Of a DNA stretch of 62,742 nt, positions 7,965 through 17,671 are shown one piece after another. A program made the position numbers and the translations under genes. Source of the stretch: Deltaproteobacteria bacterium (GTDB lineage Bacteria; Desulfobacterota; Desulfobacteria; Desulfobacterales; Desulfatirhabdiaceae); the NCBI GenBank assembly GCA_016219185.1, contig JACRBZ010000076.1, positions 1-62,742 on the forward strand. The letters are read 5' to 3'. Each line of letters opens with the position of its first letter. Positions within the stretch are counted from its first letter, which is position 1. Below the pieces are notes generated by a model, which saw nothing but the letters and a program-made list of their open reading frames with translations, searched no databases and was not told where the DNA came from.

Positions 7965-9296
7965 ATGGCCAATGAATCAGATGTGAGATATTACAAGCCA
8001 AAAACGAAATTCAGCCTGGATATTACGGATGTCCAGAATTTCGTATACGATATGAGCCGCTGCATCAAATGCAAGGGCTGTTCATGGGTGGATCATACCT
8101 ATATGCCGGGCACAAAGTTCATGACAAGGTGCCCCAGCGCAACAAAATACGAGTTTGACGCGTACGGCGCCTATGGAAAAATGCGAATCGGCCATGCCCT
8201 TGCCGAAGGCGTTCTGGAATGGAACGAGAAAGCCCTCGAGGTGCTGTATGCCTGTACATTGTGCGGGGCCTGCGATGTGGGGTGCAAGCGAAACCTGGAC
8301 CTTGAAATCGAGCTGTCCCTGGAATCGCTCAGGGTCAAGGCCGTTAAAGACGGGATAGGCCCCATGCCCGCTCATAAGAAAATCGCCGATAACATCGAAA
8401 AGCACCATAATATGGCTGCCGCTCCTCATAAAAAACGGACCGACTGGATTCCCGAGGGGATCACGCCTTCAAAAAAAGCCGATGTGCTCTATTTCGCGGG
8501 CTGCACGGCATCATACGTCAACAAGGAAATCGCGCAATCCACCGCAAAAATCCTTAAGGCCGCCAACGTGGACTTCATGCTGATGCCGGATGAATGGTGC
8601 TGCGGCAATACGCTTTTTTCCGTCGGCATGATCGATGAGGGCAAGGCCCAGGCGCTTCGAAATGTGGAGGCGGTCAGAAAGACCGGGGCAGCTACCCTTT
8701 TGACCAGTTGCGCCGAGTGCTATCGCATGTGGAAGGTCGATTATCCCAAACTGCTGAATATCGCCACGGACGATCTGGGGTTTAAAGTGGTTCACCTGGT
8801 TGAATATGTGGACGGGATGGTCAAAAGCGGCGCTCTGAAAATGAAAAACACCTTTGAAACGCGGATGACCTATCATGACGCCTGCAGCATGAGCCGCCTG
8901 AGCGATCCCTGGACCCCATATGAAGGAAATCGGGGATGGATGGGGTGTGTGGAACCCAGGCTCAAGAGAAGACGCGGGACAGGCGGGATTTATGCTCAGC
9001 CCCGGGACATCCTGAAGGCGATTCCAGGCGTGGATCTTCTGGAAATGCCCAGAATGAGGGAAAACGCGTTCTGCTGCGGGGCCGGACGGGGCGTGAAGGA
9101 AGCCTTTCCCGATCTGGCCCGCTCGTCCGCGGCGCATCGGCTTGAAGAGGTCAAGGATATTGGTGCCGAGACGCTGGTAACGGCTTGTCCCTGGTGTAAA
9201 AACAATTTCGCCCAGGCGGTCAAGGCCGCTGGCGACGATGTACAGGTTCTGGATATCTCGGAAGTCATCTGTGCATCCATAGAAAGTCAGGCGTAA
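7965..9296 (+). CDS. Fe-S oxidoreductase with two CCG domains (GlpC/GlcF/HdrD-like)
   Basis: A 443-residue protein. The N-terminal third carries two cysteine groups suited to [4Fe-4S] clusters: CIKCKGC with a later C-P, and CTLCGACDVGC. Two cysteine-rich CCG domains follow: FAGCTASY...WCCGN...SCAECYR and DACSMSR...FCCGAG...ACPWCKNNF. This is the arrangement of GlpC/GlcF and HdrD-like proteins that take electrons from a flavoprotein and hand them to a quinone or thiol/thioether-type acceptor. There is no membrane segment. It is flanked on both sides by FAD oxidases in a tight operon (gaps of 13 and 11 bases), so it is probably their common electron acceptor. Confidence 0.85.
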   Translation: MANESDVRYYKPKTKFSLDITDVQNFVYDMSRCIKCKGCSWVDHTYMPGTKFMTRCPSATKYEFDAYGAYGKMRIGHALAEGVLEWNEKALEVLYACTLCGACDVGCKRNLDLEIELSLESLRVKAVKDGIGPMPAHKKIADNIEKHHNMAAAPHKKRTDWIPEGITPSKKADVLYFAGCTASYVNKEIAQSTAKILKAANVDFMLMPDEWCCGNTLFSVGMIDEGKAQALRNVEAVRKTGAATLLTSCAECYRMWKVDYPKLLNIATDDLGFKVVHLVEYVDGMVKSGALKMKNTFETRMTYHDACSMSRLSDPWTPYEGNRGWMGCVEPRLKRRRGTGGIYAQPRDILKAIPGVDLLEMPRMRENAFCCGAGRGVKEAFPDLARSSAAHRLEEVKDIGAETLVTACPWCKNNFAQAVKAAGDDVQVLDISEVICASIESQA

Positions 9297-9307
9297 GGAG
9301 GTAACTC

Positions 9308-10921
9308 ATGGAAATTACCAAAGAAATCTATAGCGTGTTGGCGTCCATCGTTAAACCCGAGTATATCTCCGATGATCCGGTGATCTGCGAGGGTTACAGA
9401 AGCGGTCCCGGAGGATATGAAAGCGGCCTGGGATATGAGCGTGTCATGACAAAGGTTCCCGGATGCGTGATCATGCCCCGGACAACCGAAGAAGTTCAAA
9501 AAATCGTGAAGGTCTGTTACCGCCACAACATTCCCTACGTACCTTACAGCACCGGATTTTACGGGCCCCGCTCCCATCCCCACGTGAAAGGGGCGCTTCT
9601 GATCGACCTGAAACGAATGAATGATTTCGTGCTGGATGAAAAACACTTCTATGTCGAGGTGGGTCCCGGCATGGTCTATTCCCCGATTCAGGAAGAATGC
9701 ATGAAACACGGGGCCTATGTGGTCATCGGCGGCGGCGGGGCCCAGGCTTCGGCCATCGCCAATCTGATCGGCGATGGATGGTCTCCGCTGAGCCACCGGA
9801 TCGGGCTTCCCCACCGGCGTATTCTGGGTACCGAGGTGGTCATGCCGGATGGCGAATTGCTCAAACTCGGCTCCCTTGCCGAAGGATGCGATGATCCGTT
9901 TTGGGGGGAATGCCCCGGACCGGATCTGCGGGGACTTCTGAGAGGGTACACGGGACTTCGCGGGTGCATGGGGATTGTGACGCGAATGGCCATCAAGACA
10001 CTGCCTTTCCAGCCCGAACGGTTATTGCCTTCGGGAATCTCTCCCAACACCGCGCTGATTCTTCCGGAAAAACGGGTCAAATGGATCAACTTCGTGGTAC
10101 CTTCCAAGGAGGCCCAGGTAAAGGCCATGAAGGAAATCGGCCATGCCGAGATTGCCGGGGCCGTCACCAAGGTGCCCCTTTTCTGGCGCGCGATTGCCAA
10201 GGCGGAATGCAAGGAGGATTTCTGGGACATCTGGGGCAAGGAAAACGAGGAAACCGTTGCCAATTTTCATATTGTCCGGGTGCTTCTCATCGGTTTTACT
10301 TCCGAGGAACAGATGGCCTACGATGAGCGGGTCCTGATGGATATCATGAGCGAAGTGGGCGGCATTGCGCGCCCGACCAAGCCTTCCGATGAATCCTGGA
10401 TCAAAAACGCGGATTCGGCGGGCATGTGGCTGATGTGCGGCGGATATGTATCCGTGGATTATGTCATCGAAACCATGTCCCAGGCGCCCGAGCATGGCCC
10501 GGCTTATGCGGAGCTTAAGAAAAAATACACACCGCCGCTGATGCCCGATTACGGTGATCCCGGCTGGTTCCAGAGCTTCGAGATGGGGCATCAGGGCTAC
10601 TCCGAATTCCTGGTCTATTGGGATCAGGACGACAACACGGATCCGGTGGACCAGTTCTACGTGGATACATCCAAGATGAATATCAAAAACCGTTTCTACA
10701 CGTCCTTGCTGGGCCCGCATCAGCCCCTATATCTCACGGGCCCGCAGTACGGACCCAATTACCATGAATTCCTGCTTAAGGTGAAAAACGAGTTCGATCC
10801 CAAATGGATGTCCCATCCGCCGGTTCCCCTGGCCCATGATGTTTTCGTGGACCGGGCGCCCTGGATGCAGAATATGAAAGACTGGGAATCTCCGAAAGAC
10901 CTGAAGATACCCGGTGCATAG
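9308..10921 (+). CDS. FAD-binding oxidoreductase, PCMH/VAO type (second)
   Basis: A 537-residue flavoprotein with the PCMH FAD-binding domain: KVPGCVIMPRTTEEVQKIVK, IPYVPYSTGFYG, LLIDLKRMNDF and a glycine-rich VVIGGGGAQASAIANLIGDG. The region R-G-Y-T-G-L-R-G-C-M-G-I-V-T matches the part that closes the flavin domain in the VAO group. It starts 11 bases after the Fe-S protein with an AAGGAGG ribosome site. It is longer than and quite different from the first oxidase, so the two are not a recent duplication and may form a heteromeric enzyme with the Fe-S subunit or act on successive intermediates. Confidence 0.82.
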   Translation: MEITKEIYSVLASIVKPEYISDDPVICEGYRSGPGGYESGLGYERVMTKVPGCVIMPRTTEEVQKIVKVCYRHNIPYVPYSTGFYGPRSHPHVKGALLIDLKRMNDFVLDEKHFYVEVGPGMVYSPIQEECMKHGAYVVIGGGGAQASAIANLIGDGWSPLSHRIGLPHRRILGTEVVMPDGELLKLGSLAEGCDDPFWGECPGPDLRGLLRGYTGLRGCMGIVTRMAIKTLPFQPERLLPSGISPNTALILPEKRVKWINFVVPSKEAQVKAMKEIGHAEIAGAVTKVPLFWRAIAKAECKEDFWDIWGKENEETVANFHIVRVLLIGFTSEEQMAYDERVLMDIMSEVGGIARPTKPSDESWIKNADSAGMWLMCGGYVSVDYVIETMSQAPEHGPAYAELKKKYTPPLMPDYGDPGWFQSFEMGHQGYSEFLVYWDQDDNTDPVDQFYVDTSKMNIKNRFYTSLLGPHQPLYLTGPQYGPNYHEFLLKVKNEFDPKWMSHPPVPLAHDVFVDRAPWMQNMKDWESPKDLKIPGA

Positions 10922-10958
10922 GCAATCCCCCTCAATCCCCCTTTTCCAAAGGGGGAAG
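10921..10958. repeat. Short palindromic C/G repeat (dispersed type)
   Basis: Behind the second FAD oxidase lies a C-run block ending in a 9-bp stem TCCCCCTTT / AAAGGGGGA (10936-10944 and 10948-10956) with a 3-base loop. The same stem occurs at 46698-46718, and the leading motif TAGGCAATCCCCC recurs after the ACT gene at 43759. Such units are scattered between genes in many bacterial genomes; here it may also end or weaken transcription between the two halves of the cluster. Confidence 0.6.
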
Positions 10959-11028
10959 TTTTCATTTTCATATCCGGGGATAAATGCCCGGGTGATTCAT
11001 GAGCGTTTATTATAGAAAGGGTGGTGTT

Positions 11029-12177
11029 ATGTACTTTTCATTGACCCAGGATCAGGTGAACATCCAGAAAGCGGCGAGGGAATTTTCCGAAGGTGAGTTC
11101 AGGGAACTTGCCCGTGAATTGGATAAAAAGGAAATGTTTGATGACCGTCTGTGGAAGAAAGCGGCTGAACTGGGATTTTTGGGGGTATTCATAGAGGAAA
11201 AATACGAGGGCATGGGGATGGGCTACCTCGATCAGTGCCTGATCGTCGAGGAATTTGCCAGGGTGGATCTGGGGATTGCCCATGCGATTGAATCGACTTT
11301 TTTCGGAACGCAGCTCATTCAGATGGTAGGTTCCGAAGAGCAGAAATGCAAGTATCTGCCCCCGATTTGTAACGGAAAGATCCGGATGGGCATGGCGATC
11401 ACGGAGCCGGATGCCGGCAGCGATGTTTCGTCCGTCAGCACAACGGCCGTTCTGGATAACGATGAATATGTGATTTCGGGAAACAAGGTGTTTATCACCA
11501 ATTGCAGCGTCGCCGATTTTCTGGTGGTGCTCTGCGTCACCAATCCTGAGCACCCCAAGGTTCACCAGCGGTTCAGCACGATTATCGTTGAGACCAACCG
11601 GCCGGGCTATCAGGCCATGCCGTACCACGGGAAACTCTCTTTACGAGCGTCGAATACCGGGGACGTTGTCTTAAAAAATGTCAGGGTCCCCAAAGAGAAT
11701 CTCCTGGGCAAGGAAGGTCAGGGTTTTTACAACATCATGGAGTTTTTTAACCGGTCCCGTGTTCAGGTCGCGGCTCTGGGTGTCGGAACGGCCCAAGGCG
11801 CTCTGGATAAGGCCGTAAGCCATGTCCGCAAGCGGCAGCAGTTCGGAAAACCACTGGCACAGTTTCAGTTGGTGCAGGGAAAAATTGCGGAGATGGCGAC
11901 CAAGACGGAAGCTGCCAGATCTTTGTGTTACCGTGCGGCTTCAAAGCTGGATTCGGGAACTCCGGATCCGGGCTTAAGCTCCATGGCGAAGTGGTACTGC
12001 GCTGAGGTTGCGGTTCAGGTTGCAGACGAAGCGATTCAACTCCATGGCGGATATGGAATTCTGGAGGAATATGGTGTGGCTCACTATTGGAGAAACGCCA
12101 AGGTATTGGAGATTTTTGAAGGAAGCAAGGAAGTCGAAAAAGTCATTGTTGCAAAAAAAATACTGGGTCGGTTTTAA
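11029..12177 (+). CDS. Acyl-CoA dehydrogenase
   Basis: A 382-residue flavoprotein that introduces a C2-C3 double bond into an acyl-CoA thioester and passes electrons to an electron-transferring flavoprotein. The sequence has the family signatures AITEPDAGSDVSS, the middle beta domain ending N-R-S-R-V-Q-V-A-A, and the C-terminal block with I-F-E-G-S-K-E-V-E, where the Glu lies at the position of the usual catalytic base. Start chosen at 11029 (MYFSLTQDQ), giving the usual length; an upstream Met at 10999 lacks a ribosome site. It is separated from the FAD oxidase by about 107 bases with a palindromic repeat. Its place before the molybdenum hydroxylase and acyl-CoA ligase suggests a CoA-thioester pathway. 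Confidence 0.93.
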   Translation: MYFSLTQDQVNIQKAAREFSEGEFRELARELDKKEMFDDRLWKKAAELGFLGVFIEEKYEGMGMGYLDQCLIVEEFARVDLGIAHAIESTFFGTQLIQMVGSEEQKCKYLPPICNGKIRMGMAITEPDAGSDVSSVSTTAVLDNDEYVISGNKVFITNCSVADFLVVLCVTNPEHPKVHQRFSTIIVETNRPGYQAMPYHGKLSLRASNTGDVVLKNVRVPKENLLGKEGQGFYNIMEFFNRSRVQVAALGVGTAQGALDKAVSHVRKRQQFGKPLAQFQLVQGKIAEMATKTEAARSLCYRAASKLDSGTPDPGLSSMAKWYCAEVAVQVADEAIQLHGGYGILEEYGVAHYWRNAKVLEIFEGSKEVEKVIVAKKILGRF

Positions 12178-12202
12178 TTATTCGAACGCGGGAGTGTGAA
12201 AG

Positions 12203-12697
12203 ATGAAACAAGTCATCGTGTTGAACGTCAATGGAGATCCTTACACGGTTGCGGTTGATCCATGGCAAACCCTGAACGAGGTGCTTCGGGAGGAGATTAA
12301 CCTGACGGGGGTTAAAATCGGCTGTGGGTCCGGGGATTGCGGCGCCTGTACGGTAATGGTTGATGGCCGGGCCGTCAGTTCCTGTTTAAGTCTGGCCATA
12401 GAGATGGAGGGGAAAGCAATCATGACCGTCGAAGGCATGGCGCCTTCCGGCGAGACGCTGCATCCCATCCAGGAAGCGTTTATCGAAAAAGGCGCTATCC
12501 AGTGCGGATTTTGTACGTCGGGGATGGAGATTTCGGCCCTGCATCTGCTGAATCACAATCCATCGCCCACGGATACCGAGATCCGGGAGGCGTTATCCGG
12601 AAATCTTTGCCGGTGTACGGGATATACGAAAATCGTTGAAGCTGTCGCCGCTGCCGGTCAAAAGATGAAAGATGCTTCAGAAAGGAAACCATCATGA
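12203..12697 (+). CDS. Molybdenum hydroxylase, small [2Fe-2S] subunit
   Basis: A 164-residue subunit of the xanthine dehydrogenase / CO dehydrogenase family. The plant-type ferredoxin cluster motif is C-G-S-G-D-C-G-A-C followed by a fourth Cys in SSCLS; the second cluster motif is QCGFCTSG together with LCRCTGY. Length is typical. Overlaps the medium subunit start by four bases (ATGA), so translation is coupled. The subunit relays electrons from the molybdenum site to FAD. Confidence 0.93.
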   Translation: MKQVIVLNVNGDPYTVAVDPWQTLNEVLREEINLTGVKIGCGSGDCGACTVMVDGRAVSSCLSLAIEMEGKAIMTVEGMAPSGETLHPIQEAFIEKGAIQCGFCTSGMEISALHLLNHNPSPTDTEIREALSGNLCRCTGYTKIVEAVAAAGQKMKDASERKPS

Positions 12698-13569
12698 GAC
12701 TTTCACATTTTGACTATTATGCGCCCGCCACGCTCATCGAGGCCATCGACCTGCTGCAATCCAAAGGCCCGGGCGTCCGGGTGATGGCCGGCGGAACGGA
12801 TTTGCTGATTAAAATGCGTCATGCCGGATTAAAACCCAAGGCCATCATCTCGCTCAAAAGCATCAAAGGGCTAAATACCATTGCTTTTGACGAGAAAAAA
12901 GGGCTGACCATCGGCGCCACGGCCCTTCTGGCCGATGTGGCCAGACATCCGGATATCCTTAAACATTATCCGACGGTGGCACAGGCTGCGCGGGGAACCG
13001 CCAATGCCCAGGTGCGCAATATGGGGACGGTGATCGGCAATCTCTGCAATGCATCGCCATCTGCGGACAATGCACCCACCCTTCTGGCCATGGGCGCCGA
13101 AGTCCATATTCAGGGGCCGACCGGCACGCGCACCCTGCCGCTGGAGCAGTTTTTCAGAGGTCCGGGAGCCACAGCCCTGGAACCTTTCGAGATCGTTACG
13201 GCCATTCATACCCCCCTGCCGGCGCCACACTCGGGAACGGCTTATATCAGCCTTTCGGCCCGGGGCAAGCTCGATTGCACGGCTGTGGGGGCCGGAATCA
13301 TGCTGACCCTGAAGGGGCGGGTATGTGAAGATCTCCGGCTTTTTATCGGCGCCTGCGGTCCGACTCCGGTACGTGCCAGAAGAGCTGAGGCAATGATCCG
13401 CGGGAAAGAATTGACGGATGATGTCATTGATAAAGCGGGAGTTCAGGCGTCGGAGGAAACACGGCCGATTACGGATGTCCGGGCAAGCGCGGATTACCGG
13501 TCAAAAATGGTGGCTGTCCTGACACGCCGCGTCCTGAGGATATCTCATAAAAGTGCACTGGAACGATAG
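12694..13569 (+). CDS. Molybdenum hydroxylase, medium FAD subunit
   Basis: A 291-residue FAD-binding subunit (CoxM/HcrB family). The FAD contacts are visible as VMAGGTDLLIKM and N-M-G-T-V-I-G-N-L-C-N-A-S-P-S-A-D. The length is that of ordinary CoxM-type subunits. 4-hydroxybenzoyl-CoA reductase has an extra loop with four cysteines for another [4Fe-4S] cluster in this subunit; I see no such cysteine-rich insertion here, which speaks against that enzyme despite the neighbouring CoA ligase. Confidence 0.92.
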   Translation: MRLSHFDYYAPATLIEAIDLLQSKGPGVRVMAGGTDLLIKMRHAGLKPKAIISLKSIKGLNTIAFDEKKGLTIGATALLADVARHPDILKHYPTVAQAARGTANAQVRNMGTVIGNLCNASPSADNAPTLLAMGAEVHIQGPTGTRTLPLEQFFRGPGATALEPFEIVTAIHTPLPAPHSGTAYISLSARGKLDCTAVGAGIMLTLKGRVCEDLRLFIGACGPTPVRARRAEAMIRGKELTDDVIDKAGVQASEETRPITDVRASADYRSKMVAVLTRRVLRISHKSALER

Positions 13570-13589
13570 TAATCTGAAAAGGATAATCA

Positions 13590-15854
13590 ATGGAAGAGTT
13601 CAGTATTGTTGGCAAAAATGTTCCGAGAAACGATGGGCGCGCCAAGGCAACGGGATCCGCGATATACACGGATGATATCAAACTGCCGGGAATGCTTCAT
13701 GGCAGGATACTAAGAAGTCCTTTTCCCCATGCGCGCATCGTCCATATCGATACCAGCAAGGCGGCTTCGCTTCCGGGAGTCAAATGCGTCATTACCGGAG
13801 AAGACACGCCCAAAATCAAGTACGGCAACTGGCGGTTGTTTCCCGATACCCAGGACGAATACCCGCTGGCGATTGACAAGGTGCGTTTCATCGGGGATGA
13901 AGTGGCCGCGGTTGCCGCGGTGGATCTGGATATTGCCGAAGAGGCCCTGGGGTTGATCCAGGTGGATTACGAAGAGCTTCCGGCCGTATTTGATGTGGAT
14001 TCATCGATTCGAAAAGGGGCGCCGATCATTCATGATTACTGCCCGAGTAATATCAGTGTCAATCGAAAGATTCAGTATGGAAACATTGAGCAGGCTTTCG
14101 CCGAATCGGACTATGTCCGGGAGGATACGTTCACGGTTCATGCGGTAAGCCCCGCGTATCTTGAGCCCTGCGCGGCGCTGGCTCAATGTGATCTGGATGG
14201 CAGGATCACCCTGTGGACCTCCACCCAGGTGCCTTATATCATTCAGTGCCTGTTGGCCTCGACGCTCAATATGCGGGAAAACGACATCCGCGTGATTAAA
14301 CCCTACGTGGGAGGCGGATTCGGCGGCAAGATGGAACTTCGGACATGGGAATTTTGCGCAGCCTTCATGGCAAAAAAAACCGGCAGGCCCGTAAAATTCA
14401 CCCTGACCCGGGAAGAGGAGTTTCTGGCAGGCAGACGCAGGCATCCCATGAAGCTTTATTCCAAGGTGGGCTTTAAAAAGGATGGGACCCTGACTGCAAA
14501 AGATTTAAGGATTCATCTGGATGGGGGCGGATACAATGCGATGGGTCCCACGGCCACCTTTTTATGCGGAACTTTTGGCGCCATGCTCTACCGATATCCG
14601 AATTACCGCTTCATGGGCGAGCATATCTACACCAACAAACCGCCCGCAAGCGCCATGCGCGGATTCGGGGCACCGCAATCGCTGTTTGCCACGGAAACGC
14701 AGATGAATATCGCGGCCGAAGCGCTGGGCATTGATCCGATCGATCTGAGGATTAAAAACGCGCAGGTAACCGGAGATAAGATTCCGGATGTGGCCACCAT
14801 ATCGAGCTGCGGTTTTATCGAAGCGCTTCAGAAGGTGGCTGAAATGAGCGGCTGGAAAGAAAAACGAAAGACCCTGAAAAAAGGCTGCGGCATCGGAATT
14901 GGATGTTACAGTTTTATATCCGGCGGCGTGTTCAACTGGTTCAACACCCAATATCCATTTTCCGCTGCCGAGGTCAAAGTCTTTGATGATGGCACCGCGC
15001 ATCTGCTGACCATGGCCGCGGACATCGGCCAGGGGTGTGATACGGTGTTGAAACAAATCCTTGCCGAAGAGCTGGGGCTGAAGATGGAAGACATCCGCAT
15101 CACTTCGGCGGATACATCCATGACCCCGCAGGCGGATCTGGGGGCCTGGGGAAGCAGACTGACCGTCATGAACGGAAATGCGGTTGTCGATGCGGCCAGA
15201 AAAATCAAAGCCCGACTGTTCGGCAGCGTTTCGGCGCGGCTGAATTTAAATGTCATCCATGATCTGGCTTGTAAGGACGGCAGAATTTTTCCAAAGGGGA
15301 GACCCGATAAGGGCGTTCTATTTGGCGAAGCCGTGGCCATGACGCAAAAGGCCAGCCGCGGCGAACCGGTTGTCGAGCGCGGGTATTACACGCCCAGAAA
15401 CAAGGGGCTGGTGACACCGGCTTTCAGCTTCGGCGCTCAGGTGTCCGAAGTGGAAGTGGACCCGGAAACCGGAATTGTCCAGGTCAAAAAATTTTGGACC
15501 GCCCATGACTGCGGCACAGTGATCAATCAGATGGCAGTTGAAGGACAGCTTGAAGGATCGATTCAGATGGGACTGGGCTATGCCCTTTCTGAGCAATTTG
15601 TGATGGATGGCGGCAAAACCCTGAATACCAATTTCCTGGATTATAAAATGCCCAATGCCATGGATGTGCCGCCCAGCGAGGTATCCCATATCCACACCTA
15701 TGAGCCGGAAGGCCCCATGGGCGCCAAGGAAGCCGGAGAAGGACTGGCCATCCCCACCGCGCCCGCCATTGCCGATGCGGTATATCATGCAACCGGATAC
15801 CGCTGCAAAGACCTTCCCATTACACCGGAGAAGATACTCGCAGGACAGAGTTGA
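13590..15854 (+). CDS. Molybdenum hydroxylase, large molybdopterin subunit
   Basis: A 754-residue catalytic subunit of the xanthine oxidase family. Visible cofactor motifs are GGGFGGKMELR, AMRGFGAPQ, DIGQGCDT and, near the C terminus, GAKEAGEG with the Glu that acts as base in the family (about residue 717). These enzymes hydroxylate or dehydrogenate N-heterocycles, aldehydes or aromatic CoA esters using water. The active-site loop lacks the Cys-Ser-Phe-Arg arrangement of CO dehydrogenase. Lies 20 bases after the medium subunit. No maturation genes (CoxD/XdhC-like) are nearby, so they must be elsewhere. Confidence 0.93.
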   Translation: MEEFSIVGKNVPRNDGRAKATGSAIYTDDIKLPGMLHGRILRSPFPHARIVHIDTSKAASLPGVKCVITGEDTPKIKYGNWRLFPDTQDEYPLAIDKVRFIGDEVAAVAAVDLDIAEEALGLIQVDYEELPAVFDVDSSIRKGAPIIHDYCPSNISVNRKIQYGNIEQAFAESDYVREDTFTVHAVSPAYLEPCAALAQCDLDGRITLWTSTQVPYIIQCLLASTLNMRENDIRVIKPYVGGGFGGKMELRTWEFCAAFMAKKTGRPVKFTLTREEEFLAGRRRHPMKLYSKVGFKKDGTLTAKDLRIHLDGGGYNAMGPTATFLCGTFGAMLYRYPNYRFMGEHIYTNKPPASAMRGFGAPQSLFATETQMNIAAEALGIDPIDLRIKNAQVTGDKIPDVATISSCGFIEALQKVAEMSGWKEKRKTLKKGCGIGIGCYSFISGGVFNWFNTQYPFSAAEVKVFDDGTAHLLTMAADIGQGCDTVLKQILAEELGLKMEDIRITSADTSMTPQADLGAWGSRLTVMNGNAVVDAARKIKARLFGSVSARLNLNVIHDLACKDGRIFPKGRPDKGVLFGEAVAMTQKASRGEPVVERGYYTPRNKGLVTPAFSFGAQVSEVEVDPETGIVQVKKFWTAHDCGTVINQMAVEGQLEGSIQMGLGYALSEQFVMDGGKTLNTNFLDYKMPNAMDVPPSEVSHIHTYEPEGPMGAKEAGEGLAIPTAPAIADAVYHATGYRCKDLPITPEKILAGQS

Positions 15855-15920
15855 TGATTTTGTGAAAAGTCAAAGTTCAGATGAAATAAACCAGTTATCT
15901 TAATGCCAGGAGGTGATGTC

Positions 15921-17477
15921 GTGTCCATGAAAAATATGTTACGAATGACCGCCGGTCGGATGCCGGACAAGATTGCCTTGATCATGGGGGAGAAATCCCT
16001 TACGTATGAACAACTGAATCGCCGGGTCAACCAGTTGGCGCACGCAATGTTGGACATGTCTCTCCGGCAGGGGGACCGGGTGGCTGTCCTGACTCACAAC
16101 AGCATTGAGTACTATGAAATCTACCTTGCCCTCTGCAAAATCGGGGGGGTGATGGTGCCCTTCAACAATCTTCTGCGCGAACAGGAGCTGCACCGGGACT
16201 TTGAATATATTCGTCCCCGGTTCATCTTTTTCGAAACCGAGTTCACCGGCACGGTGGACAAGCTGATGGGGCAGATCGACTCATTGGAGGGCAGCATCTG
16301 CATCGGCCCGGCTATCTGGCCGATGCACAAGGGCTATGATGAGTTGAGGCAGGGGCAAAGCGATGCGGAGCCGGATGTGGCGGTAAAGGATGAAGATCTC
16401 ATGAGCATCTTTCTGACCTCCGGCACCACCGGCAAGCCCAAGGGTGTCATGCGAACCCATCGCCACAACTACCTCAATGCCCTGGCCGGCGCCATCGAGA
16501 TGAGTCTGCATCCCGACGACCGGGTTCTGCTTTTGTTTCCCTTTTACCATGTGACCCTGGAAGACCGCTTCTGTCACTTCCTGCTGGGCAACACCATCGT
16601 GATCCGCCGCGAGGGCAGCTTCGACTCCCGCGAGGTGCTGGATCTCCTGTCCCGGCATCGCATCACCATCTGTCAGTTTGTTCCCACCATCATCAACACC
16701 CTGCTTCAGGAAAAAACCATCGAGAAATACGACCTGAGCGCCCTGCGACTGATCCTCTATGCCGCATCGCCCATGCCGGTAAATTTGCTCAAACAAGCAT
16801 TGAATCGCTTCAACAGCGGATTCATGCAGTTTTTTGGTCAGACCGAAACCGGCCCAATGACCACCGTGTTGCGGCCCGAGGATCATCTGCTCGAGACCGA
16901 GGCCGGCCAACAGCGCCTGGGCTCCTGCGGACGTTCGGCCCTTCATTTCGAGGTCAAGGTGGTGGACGAGACGGATTGCGCGGTTCCCCTGGGCGATGTG
17001 GGCGAACTGGTTGTTCGTGGTGAGGCCATGACCGCCGGCTATTGGAATCTGCCCGAGGAAAGCAATCGACTGTTGAAAGGCGGCTGGCTCCATACCGGCG
17101 ATTTCGCCCGCCAGGATAAGGACGGTTTTGTCTATATCGTGGATCGTAAAAACGACATGATCATCAGCGGCGGAAAAAACATCTACCCCCGCGAGGTTGA
17201 AGAGGTGCTATACAGCCATCCGGCAGTGCTGGAAACAACCGTTATCGGTGTGCCCGATGACCACTGGGGAGAGTCCGTAAAGGCGATCGTGGTGTTGAAG
17301 AAGGATATGACCGCCACAGCCGGCGAGCTGATTTCCTTCTGCAAGGAGAATATGGCCAGCTATAAAAAGCCCAGCACGGTGGAGTTTCATGACGCCCTGC
17401 CCAAAAGTCCAACCGGTAAGATCCTGAAACGAATTTTACGGGATGAATACTGGAAGGGCCACGATCGTAAAATCTGA
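15921..17477 (+). CDS. AMP-forming acyl-CoA / aryl-CoA ligase
   Basis: A 518-residue ANL-superfamily enzyme that activates a carboxylic acid with ATP and CoA. The P-loop-like motif LTSGTTGKPKGVMRTH, the aromatic QFFGQTETG box, the hinge region Y-I-V-D-R-K-N-D-M-I-I-S-G-G and the C-terminal lysine in SPTGKILKR are all present. I set the start at GTG 15921, seven bases after a strong AGGAGG (15908-15913); an ATG at 15927 is possible, while the ATG at 15903 has no ribosome site. The substrate is not readable, but the cluster context suggests the organic acid degraded by this pathway. Confidence 0.9.
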   Translation: MSMKNMLRMTAGRMPDKIALIMGEKSLTYEQLNRRVNQLAHAMLDMSLRQGDRVAVLTHNSIEYYEIYLALCKIGGVMVPFNNLLREQELHRDFEYIRPRFIFFETEFTGTVDKLMGQIDSLEGSICIGPAIWPMHKGYDELRQGQSDAEPDVAVKDEDLMSIFLTSGTTGKPKGVMRTHRHNYLNALAGAIEMSLHPDDRVLLLFPFYHVTLEDRFCHFLLGNTIVIRREGSFDSREVLDLLSRHRITICQFVPTIINTLLQEKTIEKYDLSALRLILYAASPMPVNLLKQALNRFNSGFMQFFGQTETGPMTTVLRPEDHLLETEAGQQRLGSCGRSALHFEVKVVDETDCAVPLGDVGELVVRGEAMTAGYWNLPEESNRLLKGGWLHTGDFARQDKDGFVYIVDRKNDMIISGGKNIYPREVEEVLYSHPAVLETTVIGVPDDHWGESVKAIVVLKKDMTATAGELISFCKENMASYKKPSTVEFHDALPKSPTGKILKRILRDEYWKGHDRKI

Positions 17478-17671
17478 TCCAAACGGTTTCTAATTCCATT
17501 TGTTTCAAAAAGATATTCCGGCAAGCATTCAGGCCGAAACCGCGAAAACAAGCGCGTAGTGATGAGATTGCACAATAAGTACTTAGAATCATAGCGCAGT
17601 AAATTAAACAAAGTTATCAGCTTGAATGCAAACCGGAATAGAATCAACCCATAAACTACGGAGGAAAAGGG

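Noticed and set aside
12694..15854. 4-hydroxybenzoyl-CoA reductase
   Set aside because: The medium subunit has ordinary length and no four-cysteine insertion, which is required for that enzyme; only a general molybdenum hydroxylase call is justified.
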